Origin: Megamonas sp. UBA1799
GTDB taxonomy: Bacteria; Bacillota; Negativicutes; Selenomonadales; Selenomonadaceae
Direction: 5' to 3'
Assembly: GCA_002319815.1 (NCBI GenBank)
Contig: DCFR01000014.1
Span: forward strand, 580-17,458
Length of the DNA stretch: 16,879 nucleotides
Positions within the stretch are counted from its first letter, which is position 1. Every line of letters starts with the position of its first letter. The position numbers and the translations under genes were made by a program. The notes beneath the pieces are model-generated. The model saw nothing but the letters and a program-made list of their open reading frames with translations. It was not told the origin of the DNA and made no database searches. This document shows, piece by piece, positions 6,500 to 13,246 of the stretch.

Positions 6500-8893
6500 T
6501 CAGCGGGCCGCATACGTTTTCACCCGCAGACTTTTACCATCGGTATAAAACACAACGGCGCCATTTTCATCGGTGCGATAAGTGCGCACTTGCTGCTGAC
6601 GGAGCTCCCTCAGAGTTTCCGGATGCGGATGCCCAAAACGGTTATCAGCACCAACGCTGATAACCGCCCATTGCGGAGCCACCGCCTGTAGAAATTCCGC
6701 TGAAGTCGAAGTCCTTGAACCATGATGTCCTACCTTGAGAACCGTGCTGTGCGGATCGACCTGACGCAAGAGCGTCTGCTCCTGCTCACTCACCAGATCG
6801 CCGGTAAAAAGGAAAGAAGCTTGTCCATAGCGCACGCGGATCACATTGGACACCTCGTTGCCGGTGCGCCCCTTGCCCGATGAAAGCGCCGTCGGCGCAT
6901 AAAGCACATCAAACATGACCCCATCAAGCTCGATATGCTGGCCCGGCCAGGCGGACAGGAACTGCGTGCGGCTCGCTTCTGCTGCCGATAATGCCATTGA
7001 TTTTACATAAGCGCTCCGACCTTCATTGCCGGTTACGATTGCCGTAACCGGCAGTTTTTTTAATATACCGCCGGCGCCGGCAGCATGATCTTCGTGCACA
7101 TGCGTCAAAAAAATATAATCCAGTTTTTGCACGCCATAATGCAAAAGATAAGGAACATCAACCCGCCCGCCGATATCAAACGCATTGTCTCGCGTACCGC
7201 CGCAATCGATCATGACCGCCCTGCCATGCGGCGTCAGCACCAAAGCGGCATCTCCCTGCCCGACATCGATAAAGTGAACCGCCAACTCTTTTGGCTGCAG
7301 CATTTGCCAGCCGCCAAGCAGCAAGCCTGCAAGGACTGCTGCCGCCAATAAACGGCGCCGCTGCTGACACCAGGCAAAAAACAAAGTTTTTCTGGCTGCC
7401 GGCTGCAAAAGGAACACCAAGCCGCTATAATAAACGGCACTGACGCCAGCGCCCATCACCGGCAGATAGACCTGACTGCCCGGCAGCCGGGCCATCAGGC
7501 GAGTAAGTTCATAGACCAGCCCCAGCAGCAGGCTGTCCGACACAAAAATCAATTTTGCCAGTATCGGCAATCCCAAAGCAACAATCCCACCTGCCAACCC
7601 TAATACAATCATAAATTCAACAATGGGCACCGCCAGGAGATTGGCCAAAAGCGAACTTAGAGACACCACATGAAAATACCAGGCCAAAAGCGGCAGCACG
7701 GCCAACTGCGCGCCCAGCGTAATCGACAGCGCCCCGCTCACAAAAACCGGCAGTTGTCGGAACAGAGGACGCAGTGCCGGGGCGATATAAAGCAGTCCGG
7801 CTGTCGCGGCAAAGGATAGCTGAAAACTGATATCAAAAAACAGCAATGGCGAAATCAGCAACATCAGCAGGCCGGTAAGCGTCAAAATGCGCCGGGCGTC
7901 TTTTTCTCTTTCCCATACCAACGCCAAAAAAGTTAGAATCCCCATAATGCCGGAGCGTATCACTGGCGGCACTCCGCCGGCCAGAGCCCCATACGCCAGA
8001 ATCGCCAAAACCACCAGCACGGCCGTCACCCCGCGCCGCAGGCGTAAAAGCCCTCCCAGCCAGGCCAGCGTCCCGGCAAGCAGGGTAATATGAGAACCAG
8101 AGACCGAAAGGATATGCACAATCCCGGTTGTTGTAAACGCTTCCAATAATTCGGGGCGGATGCCATCATACCCGCCAAACAACATGGCAAAAATGGCGGC
8201 GGCATCGGCAGCCGGCATCACGGCGCTCATCCCGGAAAGATAATGCGCACGGATTGCTTCCATTCGCCGCCCGAACTGCAGGCGGTTCTGCGGCGTCACC
8301 TGCACGCCGCTTTTTCCCGCGGACAACTGAGCCGTCAGCCCGCGCGCCCGCGCGGCCCGAACGGTATCGATACGGCCCGGATTCTGATACCCATGAATTT
8401 TCTTTATGGTGCCCAATGCCAGCAGCTGATCACCGATGCGCGCTTCCGGCTCCGCCTGACCGGCGGTCAGATGCGTATATATGTACAAAGAACCGCTCAC
8501 TGACTGCGCGCCGTCCCTGGTTACCAGCTGCTCTGCCGCCACCGTATAACGCAGTTTCACCCCGCCATCATCATCCTCAATCCGGCGCGGCGCTTCCTGC
8601 AGCGTGCCCGCTACCCGGACCTCATCCCCGGCATAACGCGAAATATCATCGGCAGCCAAAAAATCAGCTGCGGTAAACCGCATTCCTCCCAATGCTAAAA
8701 AAAGCAGCACAAAGACTACACCCGCCTTTACACTGCTCTTCCACAGAAAAATCCCTGCTATCATCAACAAACCAATCAAACCGCTGCCCCACCAATACCA
8801 TGGCAGAGGAAAAACGGACGCCAGCCAGATCCCGGCGCCCAAAGCGATCAGTAAAAAATTCAAGAACCAAAGCTGTTGTTGTCCAATTTTCAT
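6500..8893 (-). CDS. comEC: ComEC/Rec2 DNA-uptake channel protein
   Basis: A 797-residue polytopic protein that carries single-stranded DNA across the cytoplasmic membrane in natural transformation. The order is as expected for full-length ComEC. Two N-terminal membrane segments (about 10-70) precede an OB-like soluble domain (about 75-205). The ComEC competence domain (about 220-500) has many membrane helices, HILSVSGSHI at 260-269 and GGVPPVIRSG at 306-315. A C-terminal metallo-beta-lactamase-like domain starts near 535, with HFIDVGQGDA and the metal motif H598-V-H600-E-D602-H603. FTGDL and VGHHGS follow. The metal ligands appear intact, which supports a nuclease role for this domain. The ATG overlaps the comEA stop by 4 nt (ATGA), implying translational coupling. 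It is the last gene of the run. Confidence 0.95.
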   Translation of the reverse strand: MKIGQQQLWFLNFLLIALGAGIWLASVFPLPWYWWGSGLIGLLMIAGIFLWKSSVKAGVVFVLLFLALGGMRFTAADFLAADDISRYAGDEVRVAGTLQEAPRRIEDDDGGVKLRYTVAAEQLVTRDGAQSVSGSLYIYTHLTAGQAEPEARIGDQLLALGTIKKIHGYQNPGRIDTVRAARARGLTAQLSAGKSGVQVTPQNRLQFGRRMEAIRAHYLSGMSAVMPAADAAAIFAMLFGGYDGIRPELLEAFTTTGIVHILSVSGSHITLLAGTLAWLGGLLRLRRGVTAVLVVLAILAYGALAGGVPPVIRSGIMGILTFLALVWEREKDARRILTLTGLLMLLISPLLFFDISFQLSFAATAGLLYIAPALRPLFRQLPVFVSGALSITLGAQLAVLPLLAWYFHVVSLSSLLANLLAVPIVEFMIVLGLAGGIVALGLPILAKLIFVSDSLLLGLVYELTRLMARLPGSQVYLPVMGAGVSAVYYSGLVFLLQPAARKTLFFAWCQQRRRLLAAAVLAGLLLGGWQMLQPKELAVHFIDVGQGDAALVLTPHGRAVMIDCGGTRDNAFDIGGRVDVPYLLHYGVQKLDYIFLTHVHEDHAAGAGGILKKLPVTAIVTGNEGRSAYVKSMALSAAEASRTQFLSAWPGQHIELDGVMFDVLYAPTALSSGKGRTGNEVSNVIRVRYGQASFLFTGDLVSEQEQTLLRQVDPHSTVLKVGHHGSRTSTSAEFLQAVAPQWAVISVGADNRFGHPHPETLRELRQQQVRTYRTDENGAVVFYTDGKSLRVKTYAAR
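6503..6527 (+). terminator. Weak terminator-like hairpin after the AEC gene, inside comEC
   Basis: GCGGG (6503-6507) can pair with CCCGC (6523-6527) across a 15-nt loop, followed shortly by CTTTT. It is the only hairpin found near the end of the plus-strand AEC gene, and it overlaps the last codons of comEC on the other strand. Short stem, long loop and a poor T run make it weak. Confidence 0.2.
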
Positions 8894-9453
8894 AGAGCAA
8901 CCCGATCTTTCAGCTTCTCATACTTTGCCTCGCCAATTCCCCTGACTTTCTTGAGTTCTTCCAGCGACTGAAAAGCGCCGTTCGTCGTCCGATACTCAAC
9001 GATCCGCTTAGCCATCGCCGGGCCGATGCCCGGCAATGCATCGAGTGCCTTCTCATCGGCCGTATTGATATTCACCCGGTCATCTTTGCCGGCCGTCTGC
9101 GCCGCTACAGCAGACGCGCTGCCCTGTCCAGCCTTTTCCGGCACGCGCACCTGCATACCGTCTTTGAGCAGCTGGGCCAGATTCACCGCTCCCATATCCG
9201 CTGTCGGCAAAACGCCGCCGCAAGCCGTCACTGCCTGTTCAACCCTGGCCCCATCCGTTAGTGTCACCACCCCTGGTCGGACAACAGCCCCCGATACATA
9301 AACGGTTACCGCAGCCGCCATTTCCGGCAGAGCTTCTGCCCGTTCCAGCGGCAGCGCCGTTGCTTCTTCCTGTGATAAAGTATAAACGGTCATTCCGGCA
9401 GCCAGCGCCGCAATCAACAATAAAATCATCATCGAACGTTTAAACATCGGCAC
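8890..9453 (-). CDS. comEA: ComEA, membrane-anchored DNA receptor for competence
   Basis: A 187-residue protein with one N-terminal membrane segment (about 8-26). An SLBB-type domain follows (about 49-104, VTVYVSGAVVRPGVVTL onward), then an Ala/Gly-rich linker. The C-terminal double helix-hairpin-helix DNA-binding domain (about 126-187) has the signature VNINTADEKALDALPGIGPA and a second RGIGEAKYEKL. ComEA binds incoming double-stranded DNA outside the membrane and hands it to ComEC. The GTG at 9453 was chosen because GGGAGG lies 8 nt upstream. An ATG two codons later is possible. comEB, often found between comEA and comEC in Bacillus, is absent, as in many Firmicutes. Confidence 0.94.
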   Translation of the reverse strand: MPMFKRSMMILLLIAALAAGMTVYTLSQEEATALPLERAEALPEMAAAVTVYVSGAVVRPGVVTLTDGARVEQAVTACGGVLPTADMGAVNLAQLLKDGMQVRVPEKAGQGSASAVAAQTAGKDDRVNINTADEKALDALPGIGPAMAKRIVEYRTTNGAFQSLEELKKVRGIGEAKYEKLKDRVAL

Positions 9454-9516
9454 AGCCTTCACCTCCCTGTGCAGGCCGGAGCACATCCTCACCGACCGAG
9501 CAATCGCTTCCGCCGA

Positions 9517-10089
9517 TCAGTTCTCAATGCCCCGCCTCGCTTCTACGCCCTGCTGATAATAATGCTTTACCTCCTGCATATCCGTCACCAGATCCGCTCG
9601 GGCTACCAACCATTCCGGCGCGTTACGCCCCGTCAGCACCAACTCCGTTTCCGCAGGAACACGATCCAGCAAAGCTTCAACCCGCTGCCGATCCAATAAA
9701 CCAAAAAATAACGCCACGTTAAGCTCATCGAGAATCACCAGCCCATACTCTCCTGAGCAAGCCGCCGCAGCCGCCTCATCAAACCCCTCGCCGATCAGCC
9801 GCACATAATCTGCCGGCGGCTTACCCGGCGGAAAAACGACCACATCCTCACCCCAGGCAGCCCGTTCTTCCTCACTGAGCATCCCTTCCGCCGCAATGAA
9901 AAAAGGCTTGCCTGTAGTCTGCAAAACCAATTGCGGGGCAAACCCCCGCAAAACGCTTTGCTCACTATAAGCCAGCCCCTTCATAAACTGCATCATATAA
10001 ACACGCCGCCCAGCTCCGAGCGAACGAATAGCCAGACCAATGGCTGCGGTCGTCTTCCCTTTTCCCGTACCTGTATAAATCTGCAGCAT
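9517..10089 (-). CDS. cobO: Corrinoid (cob(I)alamin) adenosyltransferase, CobO/BtuR/CobA type
   Basis: This 190-residue enzyme transfers the adenosyl group of ATP to cobalt(I) corrinoids, making the adenosylcobalamin form. A P-loop, GTGKGKTT (7-14), starts right after the first beta strand, in the reversed-orientation style of this family. VILDELNVAL is the Walker B-like strand with Asp and Glu. Length matches the family (about 175-200). The start is ATG with GGTGA 5 nt before it. A GTG three codons upstream (10098) is the alternative but has too short a spacing from its ribosome site. No other cobalamin gene and no cobalamin riboswitch are in the window. It lies 18 nt after the nitroreductase stop and 63 nt before comEA, with no terminator seen in that gap. 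Confidence 0.9.
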   Translation of the reverse strand: MLQIYTGTGKGKTTAAIGLAIRSLGAGRRVYMMQFMKGLAYSEQSVLRGFAPQLVLQTTGKPFFIAAEGMLSEEERAAWGEDVVVFPPGKPPADYVRLIGEGFDEAAAAACSGEYGLVILDELNVALFFGLLDRQRVEALLDRVPAETELVLTGRNAPEWLVARADLVTDMQEVKHYYQQGVEARRGIEN

Positions 10090-10107
10090 TTTTCTCACCC
10101 TATCCTG

Positions 10108-10674
10108 TCATTTTACAATATTAATAATATTATCCCCCAACGTCAGAATATCCGGCAGTCCCGCCGAACGCTTATAACCAAAAGCCCCTACGCATAAAGG
10201 CAGATAATCCACTGGTATCCCCATTTGTTCGAGCACCTTTCTCCCATCCTCAGTAGAAAAAAGCTCCGGCGCCGAATTCAGCCAACAAACGCCGATGCCA
10301 TATTTCTCTGCCACCAGCATCATGCTGCCAAATACCATATTTGCTGCATCTTCAGCGTATTTTACATCCTTACGCCCGGAAATGATCAGCAGCATCGGCA
10401 CATCTAAAAACATACGGCTTCCAGCCCCGCCTGATGCTGAATCCTTCTTGAGTCCCTCATGCTCCCGAGCGATCAGCTTCTCATGTGCATCACTGAGACG
10501 CGTCAGCAAAGCCCGGTTCTGCAGTACAGTAAAATGCCAGGCATCATTATTCTCCGCATTCGACAGCAGCTTGCCTTCCTCCAGAATATCCATGAGTTCC
10601 TCATCCCGAATCGGCCGCGAATCAAACTGATACGTACTCCGGCGCATCAGCACACTGCGCAAAATATTATTCAT
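10108..10674 (-). CDS. Nitroreductase-family FMN-dependent oxidoreductase
   Basis: A 188-residue protein of the NfsB/NOX-like flavoprotein fold. The N-terminus has the FMN phosphate-contacting RRS (11-13), in MRRSTYQFDSRPI. NDAWHFTVL (about 43-51) corresponds to the conserved Asn-x-Gln-Pro-Trp segment, with Asn-Asp-Ala in place of Gln-Pro. The C-terminal LCVGAFGYKR is the usual glycine-containing FMN-binding strand. These enzymes are dimeric and use NAD(P)H to reduce nitroaromatics, quinones or other electrophiles. The physiological substrate cannot be told from sequence. The ATG is preceded by GGGGG at 8 nt. It lies 18 nt after queF and 18 nt before cobO, so it is probably cotranscribed. Some family members (BluB) act in cobalamin lower-ligand synthesis, but BluB's characteristic sequence is not evident here. 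Confidence 0.85.
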   Translation of the reverse strand: MNNILRSVLMRRSTYQFDSRPIRDEELMDILEEGKLLSNAENNDAWHFTVLQNRALLTRLSDAHEKLIAREHEGLKKDSASGGAGSRMFLDVPMLLIISGRKDVKYAEDAANMVFGSMMLVAEKYGIGVCWLNSAPELFSTEDGRKVLEQMGIPVDYLPLCVGAFGYKRSAGLPDILTLGDNIINIVK

Positions 10675-10692
10675 CCTGTTTTCCCCCAGTCA

Positions 10693-11190
10693 TCAGCGAT
10701 TATCTACCTGATCCATTCCTGCCATATCATGCTGGCTGAACCGTTCCCAGGCAAGTTTCTCATACTTTGTACCCGAGCGGCCATAGTTTGCATATGGGTC
10801 AATGGAAATTCCACCCCTTGGCAAAAACTTACCCCAAACCTCAATATAGCGCGGATCCATAAGCCGGATAAGATCCTTCATAATGATGTTCACTACATCT
10901 TCATGAAAATCACCATGGTTACGGAAGCTGAACAAATACAGCTTCAGCGACTTGCTCTCCACCATCTTCTGATCCGGCACATAAGAAATGTAAACCGTCG
11001 CAAAATCCGGCTGCCCGGTGATTGGGCAAAGACTCGTAAATTCCGGGCAGTTGAACTTCACCCAGTAATCATTGTCCGGATGTTTATTCAGGAAAGTCTC
11101 CAAAACTTCCGGCGCATATTCCGACTTATATTTTATATTCTTCTGCCCCAGCAGGGTAATATCCTGCTCCGTATCCTTATTTCTTCCCAT
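10693..11190 (-). CDS. queF: QueF, NADPH-dependent 7-cyano-7-deazaguanine reductase
   Basis: A 165-residue enzyme of the T-fold family that reduces the nitrile preQ0 to the amine preQ1, the last step before insertion into tRNA for queuosine. Catalytic Cys55 lies in FTSLCPITGQPDF, with Asp62 as its partner and Glu97 (FHEDV) as substrate ligand. The QueF motif E78-S-K-S-x-K-L-Y binds NADPH. Length and residue numbering equal those of the unimodular Bacillus subtilis type. The ATG follows AGGAG with 5 nt between, and that ribosome site overlaps the stop codon of the preceding phosphodiesterase gene. No other queuosine gene and no preQ1 riboswitch-like sequence are seen nearby. Confidence 0.96.
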   Translation of the reverse strand: MGRNKDTEQDITLLGQKNIKYKSEYAPEVLETFLNKHPDNDYWVKFNCPEFTSLCPITGQPDFATVYISYVPDQKMVESKSLKLYLFSFRNHGDFHEDVVNIIMKDLIRLMDPRYIEVWGKFLPRGGISIDPYANYGRSGTKYEKLAWERFSQHDMAGMDQVDNR

Positions 11191-11198
11191 AAAATCTC

Positions 11199-12908
11199 CT
11201 ATTTTCTTTCTAAAATTCCCGACCGCAAAAATTGCTCTTCAAAATCCGGCACCGATGCCGGCCGACCAAACAAATACCCCTGAATCACATCCGCCTTGCA
11301 TTCCTGCACCAGAAAATCATATTCGTCCGCTCGTTCCACCCCTTCAATACAGGCTTCAATATTAACGCTGTGACAAAGCCGAACCGTATAATCAACTAAC
11401 CGGCGGTCAAATTCATTATGAACAATATCCCGCACAAAAGCGCGGTCAATCTTCACCACATCACAAGGCAGATTCTTCAAATACGCCAGGGATGAATAGC
11501 CCGTACCAAAATCATCAATCGCTATGTTGACGCCCTGTCGGCGGAAAAGATCAAACTGCTGATTCAAAAATGTCCAATCGGAGACAACCGTACTTTCCGT
11601 CAATTCCAGCGTAATCGTTGCCGGATTAAGCCCATAGTGGATGATGCGGTCATGTATAAAGGTCTGAAATTCGAGTTCTTTGATCTGTTCATAAGATATA
11701 TTGATACTCATGCGGAATCCCGGAAGCTGCTGCTGCCATTTCCGGCAAACCTTCATGGCTTCCTCGGCCACCCAGCGCCCTACCGGAATAATCATCTTCG
11801 TCGCTTCCAGAATCGGAATAAACTCCATTGGCGCGACCATCCGCCCCTTAGGGGTCTTCCAGCGCAGCAAGGCTTCCGCGCCTATCAGCCGCTGCGTTTT
11901 CGCGCAAACCTGCGGCTGGTAAAACAGGCTGAATCCCTCGCAGCCATTTTCAACGCTGCGTTTCAAATCGTCCCGCATTGCCAGCGAACGCACCCAGCGA
12001 TTATATTGTTCCCGGGAAAATACGCAGTTCTGATTCTTGCCATCGCGCTTTGCCAGATCCAGCGCCGCCTCCGCATGCTTATGCAGCACGAGATAGTCCT
12101 TCCCTGACTGCGGATAAAACACCGTCCCCCCGGAAATCGTACAAAAATACATCTTGCCGTCCAAAGTCTGCGGCCGCGCCACACATTTTTGTACGTTCAT
12201 AAACAACTGTCCGACATCCTCTGCTGAAGCCCCCGGATACACAATGCCGAACTCATCGCCATCCAGTTTGTACAGCGTCAACTCGGCCGGTAAAATATTC
12301 TCTAACTGTCCCGCTACGGTTTTCAAAACCTGATCGCCTAAAAACCGATTATACGTCTCATTAACAATCTTAAAATTATCCAGTCCCAGAACCATCAGTG
12401 CCCCGCCGGTATCCGTCTGCCGATACGTCTGTAAGGCCAGCTTCACAGCCTGCTCAAACTGATATTTATTCAAAAGCCCGGTCACCGAATCCGCCTGATT
12501 GCGCCGTCCCATACGCGACATCCATCCGGCAAAAAACGCGATGCCTCCAGCCTCATTGCGCAAAAAGCGCCCGCGACCATGAATCCACACATAATCGCCG
12601 TGCCGATTTTTCACGCGATATTCCAAATCATAATTATCCGTATCCTTACGGACAAAGATATCATCCAGCGCATCCGCATAGGCCGCCTGATCCTCCGGAT
12701 GCAATAAGGGACGCCACCAACCATCCATATCCTTCAGCACCGTGCCCGGTAAATCAAAGTCTGCAACCAGATTGGGTGAAAGCAGCACCACTTTATTCTG
12801 TATATCAACCGCATACAAATAACTCTCGCTGGTCTTTGTCAAAAGATCAAAATAAAACTTAATCCGTCGCAGGATAGGACTCAACGGCGTTCGCTTTTCC
12901 TGCTGCAT
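11199..12908 (-). CDS. PAS-GGDEF-EAL protein, probable c-di-GMP phosphodiesterase with degenerate GGDEF
   Basis: A 569-residue soluble protein with three domains. A PAS_3-type sensor domain spans about 22-132, with LHPEDQ and the EYRVKNRHGDYVWI strand pair. A GGDEF domain (about 140-300) is followed by an EAL domain (about 312-560). The EAL motifs are complete: E345-A-L, N403 in SINIS, E435 and E438 in LELTE, D465-D466-F-G-T-G, K486, E522 and Q543-G-Y. It should therefore hydrolyse c-di-GMP to pGpG. The GGDEF signature reads DGDEF (216-220), and the first metal-binding Asp is Gly175 (GLDNFK). The domain is thus probably not a cyclase but a regulatory, perhaps GTP-binding, module. No membrane segment is present. 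It is first in the run leading to queF (8-nt gap), with its own promoter and leader. Confidence 0.92.
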   Translation of the reverse strand: MQQEKRTPLSPILRRIKFYFDLLTKTSESYLYAVDIQNKVVLLSPNLVADFDLPGTVLKDMDGWWRPLLHPEDQAAYADALDDIFVRKDTDNYDLEYRVKNRHGDYVWIHGRGRFLRNEAGGIAFFAGWMSRMGRRNQADSVTGLLNKYQFEQAVKLALQTYRQTDTGGALMVLGLDNFKIVNETYNRFLGDQVLKTVAGQLENILPAELTLYKLDGDEFGIVYPGASAEDVGQLFMNVQKCVARPQTLDGKMYFCTISGGTVFYPQSGKDYLVLHKHAEAALDLAKRDGKNQNCVFSREQYNRWVRSLAMRDDLKRSVENGCEGFSLFYQPQVCAKTQRLIGAEALLRWKTPKGRMVAPMEFIPILEATKMIIPVGRWVAEEAMKVCRKWQQQLPGFRMSINISYEQIKELEFQTFIHDRIIHYGLNPATITLELTESTVVSDWTFLNQQFDLFRRQGVNIAIDDFGTGYSSLAYLKNLPCDVVKIDRAFVRDIVHNEFDRRLVDYTVRLCHSVNIEACIEGVERADEYDFLVQECKADVIQGYLFGRPASVPDFEEQFLRSGILERK

Positions 12909-13000
12909 ACGCGTTTCACCAGCCTTTAAGTATAGGATTTCGGAAGGGCCAAGACAGCTGCCAGTCCGATAGAAACGCTCCGAAAAGTCAGGAACATCCT
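12909..13000 (-). other. Inverted-repeat-rich 5' leader of the PDE/queF/com transcript
   Basis: The predicted start is near 13000 and the ATG at 12908, giving about 92 nt untranslated. On the minus strand TTTCGGA (12985-12979) and TCCGAAA (12944-12938) form a perfect 7-bp stem around 34 nt. That 34-nt stretch includes a wobble hairpin GGCAG/CTGTC. An outer AGGA/TCCT pair flanks it. There is no T run, so it is not an intrinsic terminator. It does not match the c-di-GMP-I or preQ1 riboswitch consensus that I know. It could be an RNA structure controlling stability or translation. Confidence 0.35.
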
Positions 13001-13006
13001 GCTCTT

Positions 13007-13035
13007 ATCATATACAAAAAACCAAAGTTATTCAA
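13007..13035 (-). promoter_or_regulatory. Sigma-70-type promoter of the six-gene run (PDE to comEC)
   Basis: On the minus strand TTGAAT (13035-13030) is followed by a 17-bp spacer and TATGAT (13012-13007). That is 4 of 6 and 5 of 6 to consensus with ideal spacing. It lies in AT-rich DNA and points at the PAS-GGDEF-EAL gene. Confidence 0.65.
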
Positions 13036-13246
13036 TAGACTTTTGCCACAAAATCTCTTTTATTCTAATTTAATTTTAATGTTTATTAGAAAAATTATAG
13101 GCTCTAAAGCCCATTAAGCATATTTTATCCGACCATAAAAGCAGCAGCCAGCTTTTCATCGTACGCGCTGCCGATAGAGTCTCCTACCGACGCGCCCGAA
13201 AAACCGGCTTCTGCTTCAAAAGAAAACACTAAAATGTAAAACGCTT
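13036..13246. other. Non-coding gap between the TRAP operon and the PDE promoter
   Basis: Two parts are visible. The stretch 13036-13120 is very AT-rich and holds a short hairpin, GGCT/AGCC (13099-13112), followed on the minus strand by TATAATTTTT. This may be a weak terminator for the TRAP operon. The stretch 13125-13246 is GC-richer and open in one minus-strand frame. It also contains a wobble stem TCGGTAG/CTATCGG on the minus strand (13169-13188). The TRAP stop codon itself sits in a GTAAAA/TTTTAC hairpin. No strong terminator was found. Confidence 0.35.
13125..13229 (-). other. 34-codon open frame with protein-like composition (small gene or gene remnant)
   Basis: From a possible GTG at 13229 to a TAA at 13125-13127, the frame encodes 34 residues. 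They run VFSFEAEAG, then FSGASVGDSIGSAYDEKLAA, and end AFMVG. The composition (Gly, Ala, Ser, Glu, ordered polar/apolar pattern) looks like real protein, unlike the AT-rich DNA beside it. No ribosome binding site precedes the GTG. The frame is also open upstream into the end of the TRAP permease gene, in a different frame. It may be a decayed gene tail, a small protein or chance. No family was recognised. Confidence 0.2.

Noticed and set aside
12909..13000. c-di-GMP (GEMM) or preQ1 riboswitch in the PDE/queF leader
   Set aside because: The conserved cores of these riboswitches, as I know them, are not present. Only generic inverted repeats are seen.
13141..13160. AAAAGC/GCTTTT hairpin as a strong bidirectional terminator
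   Set aside because: The stem is six mostly A-T pairs with an 8-nt loop and only four T, and it lies within the small open frame. Too weak to call.
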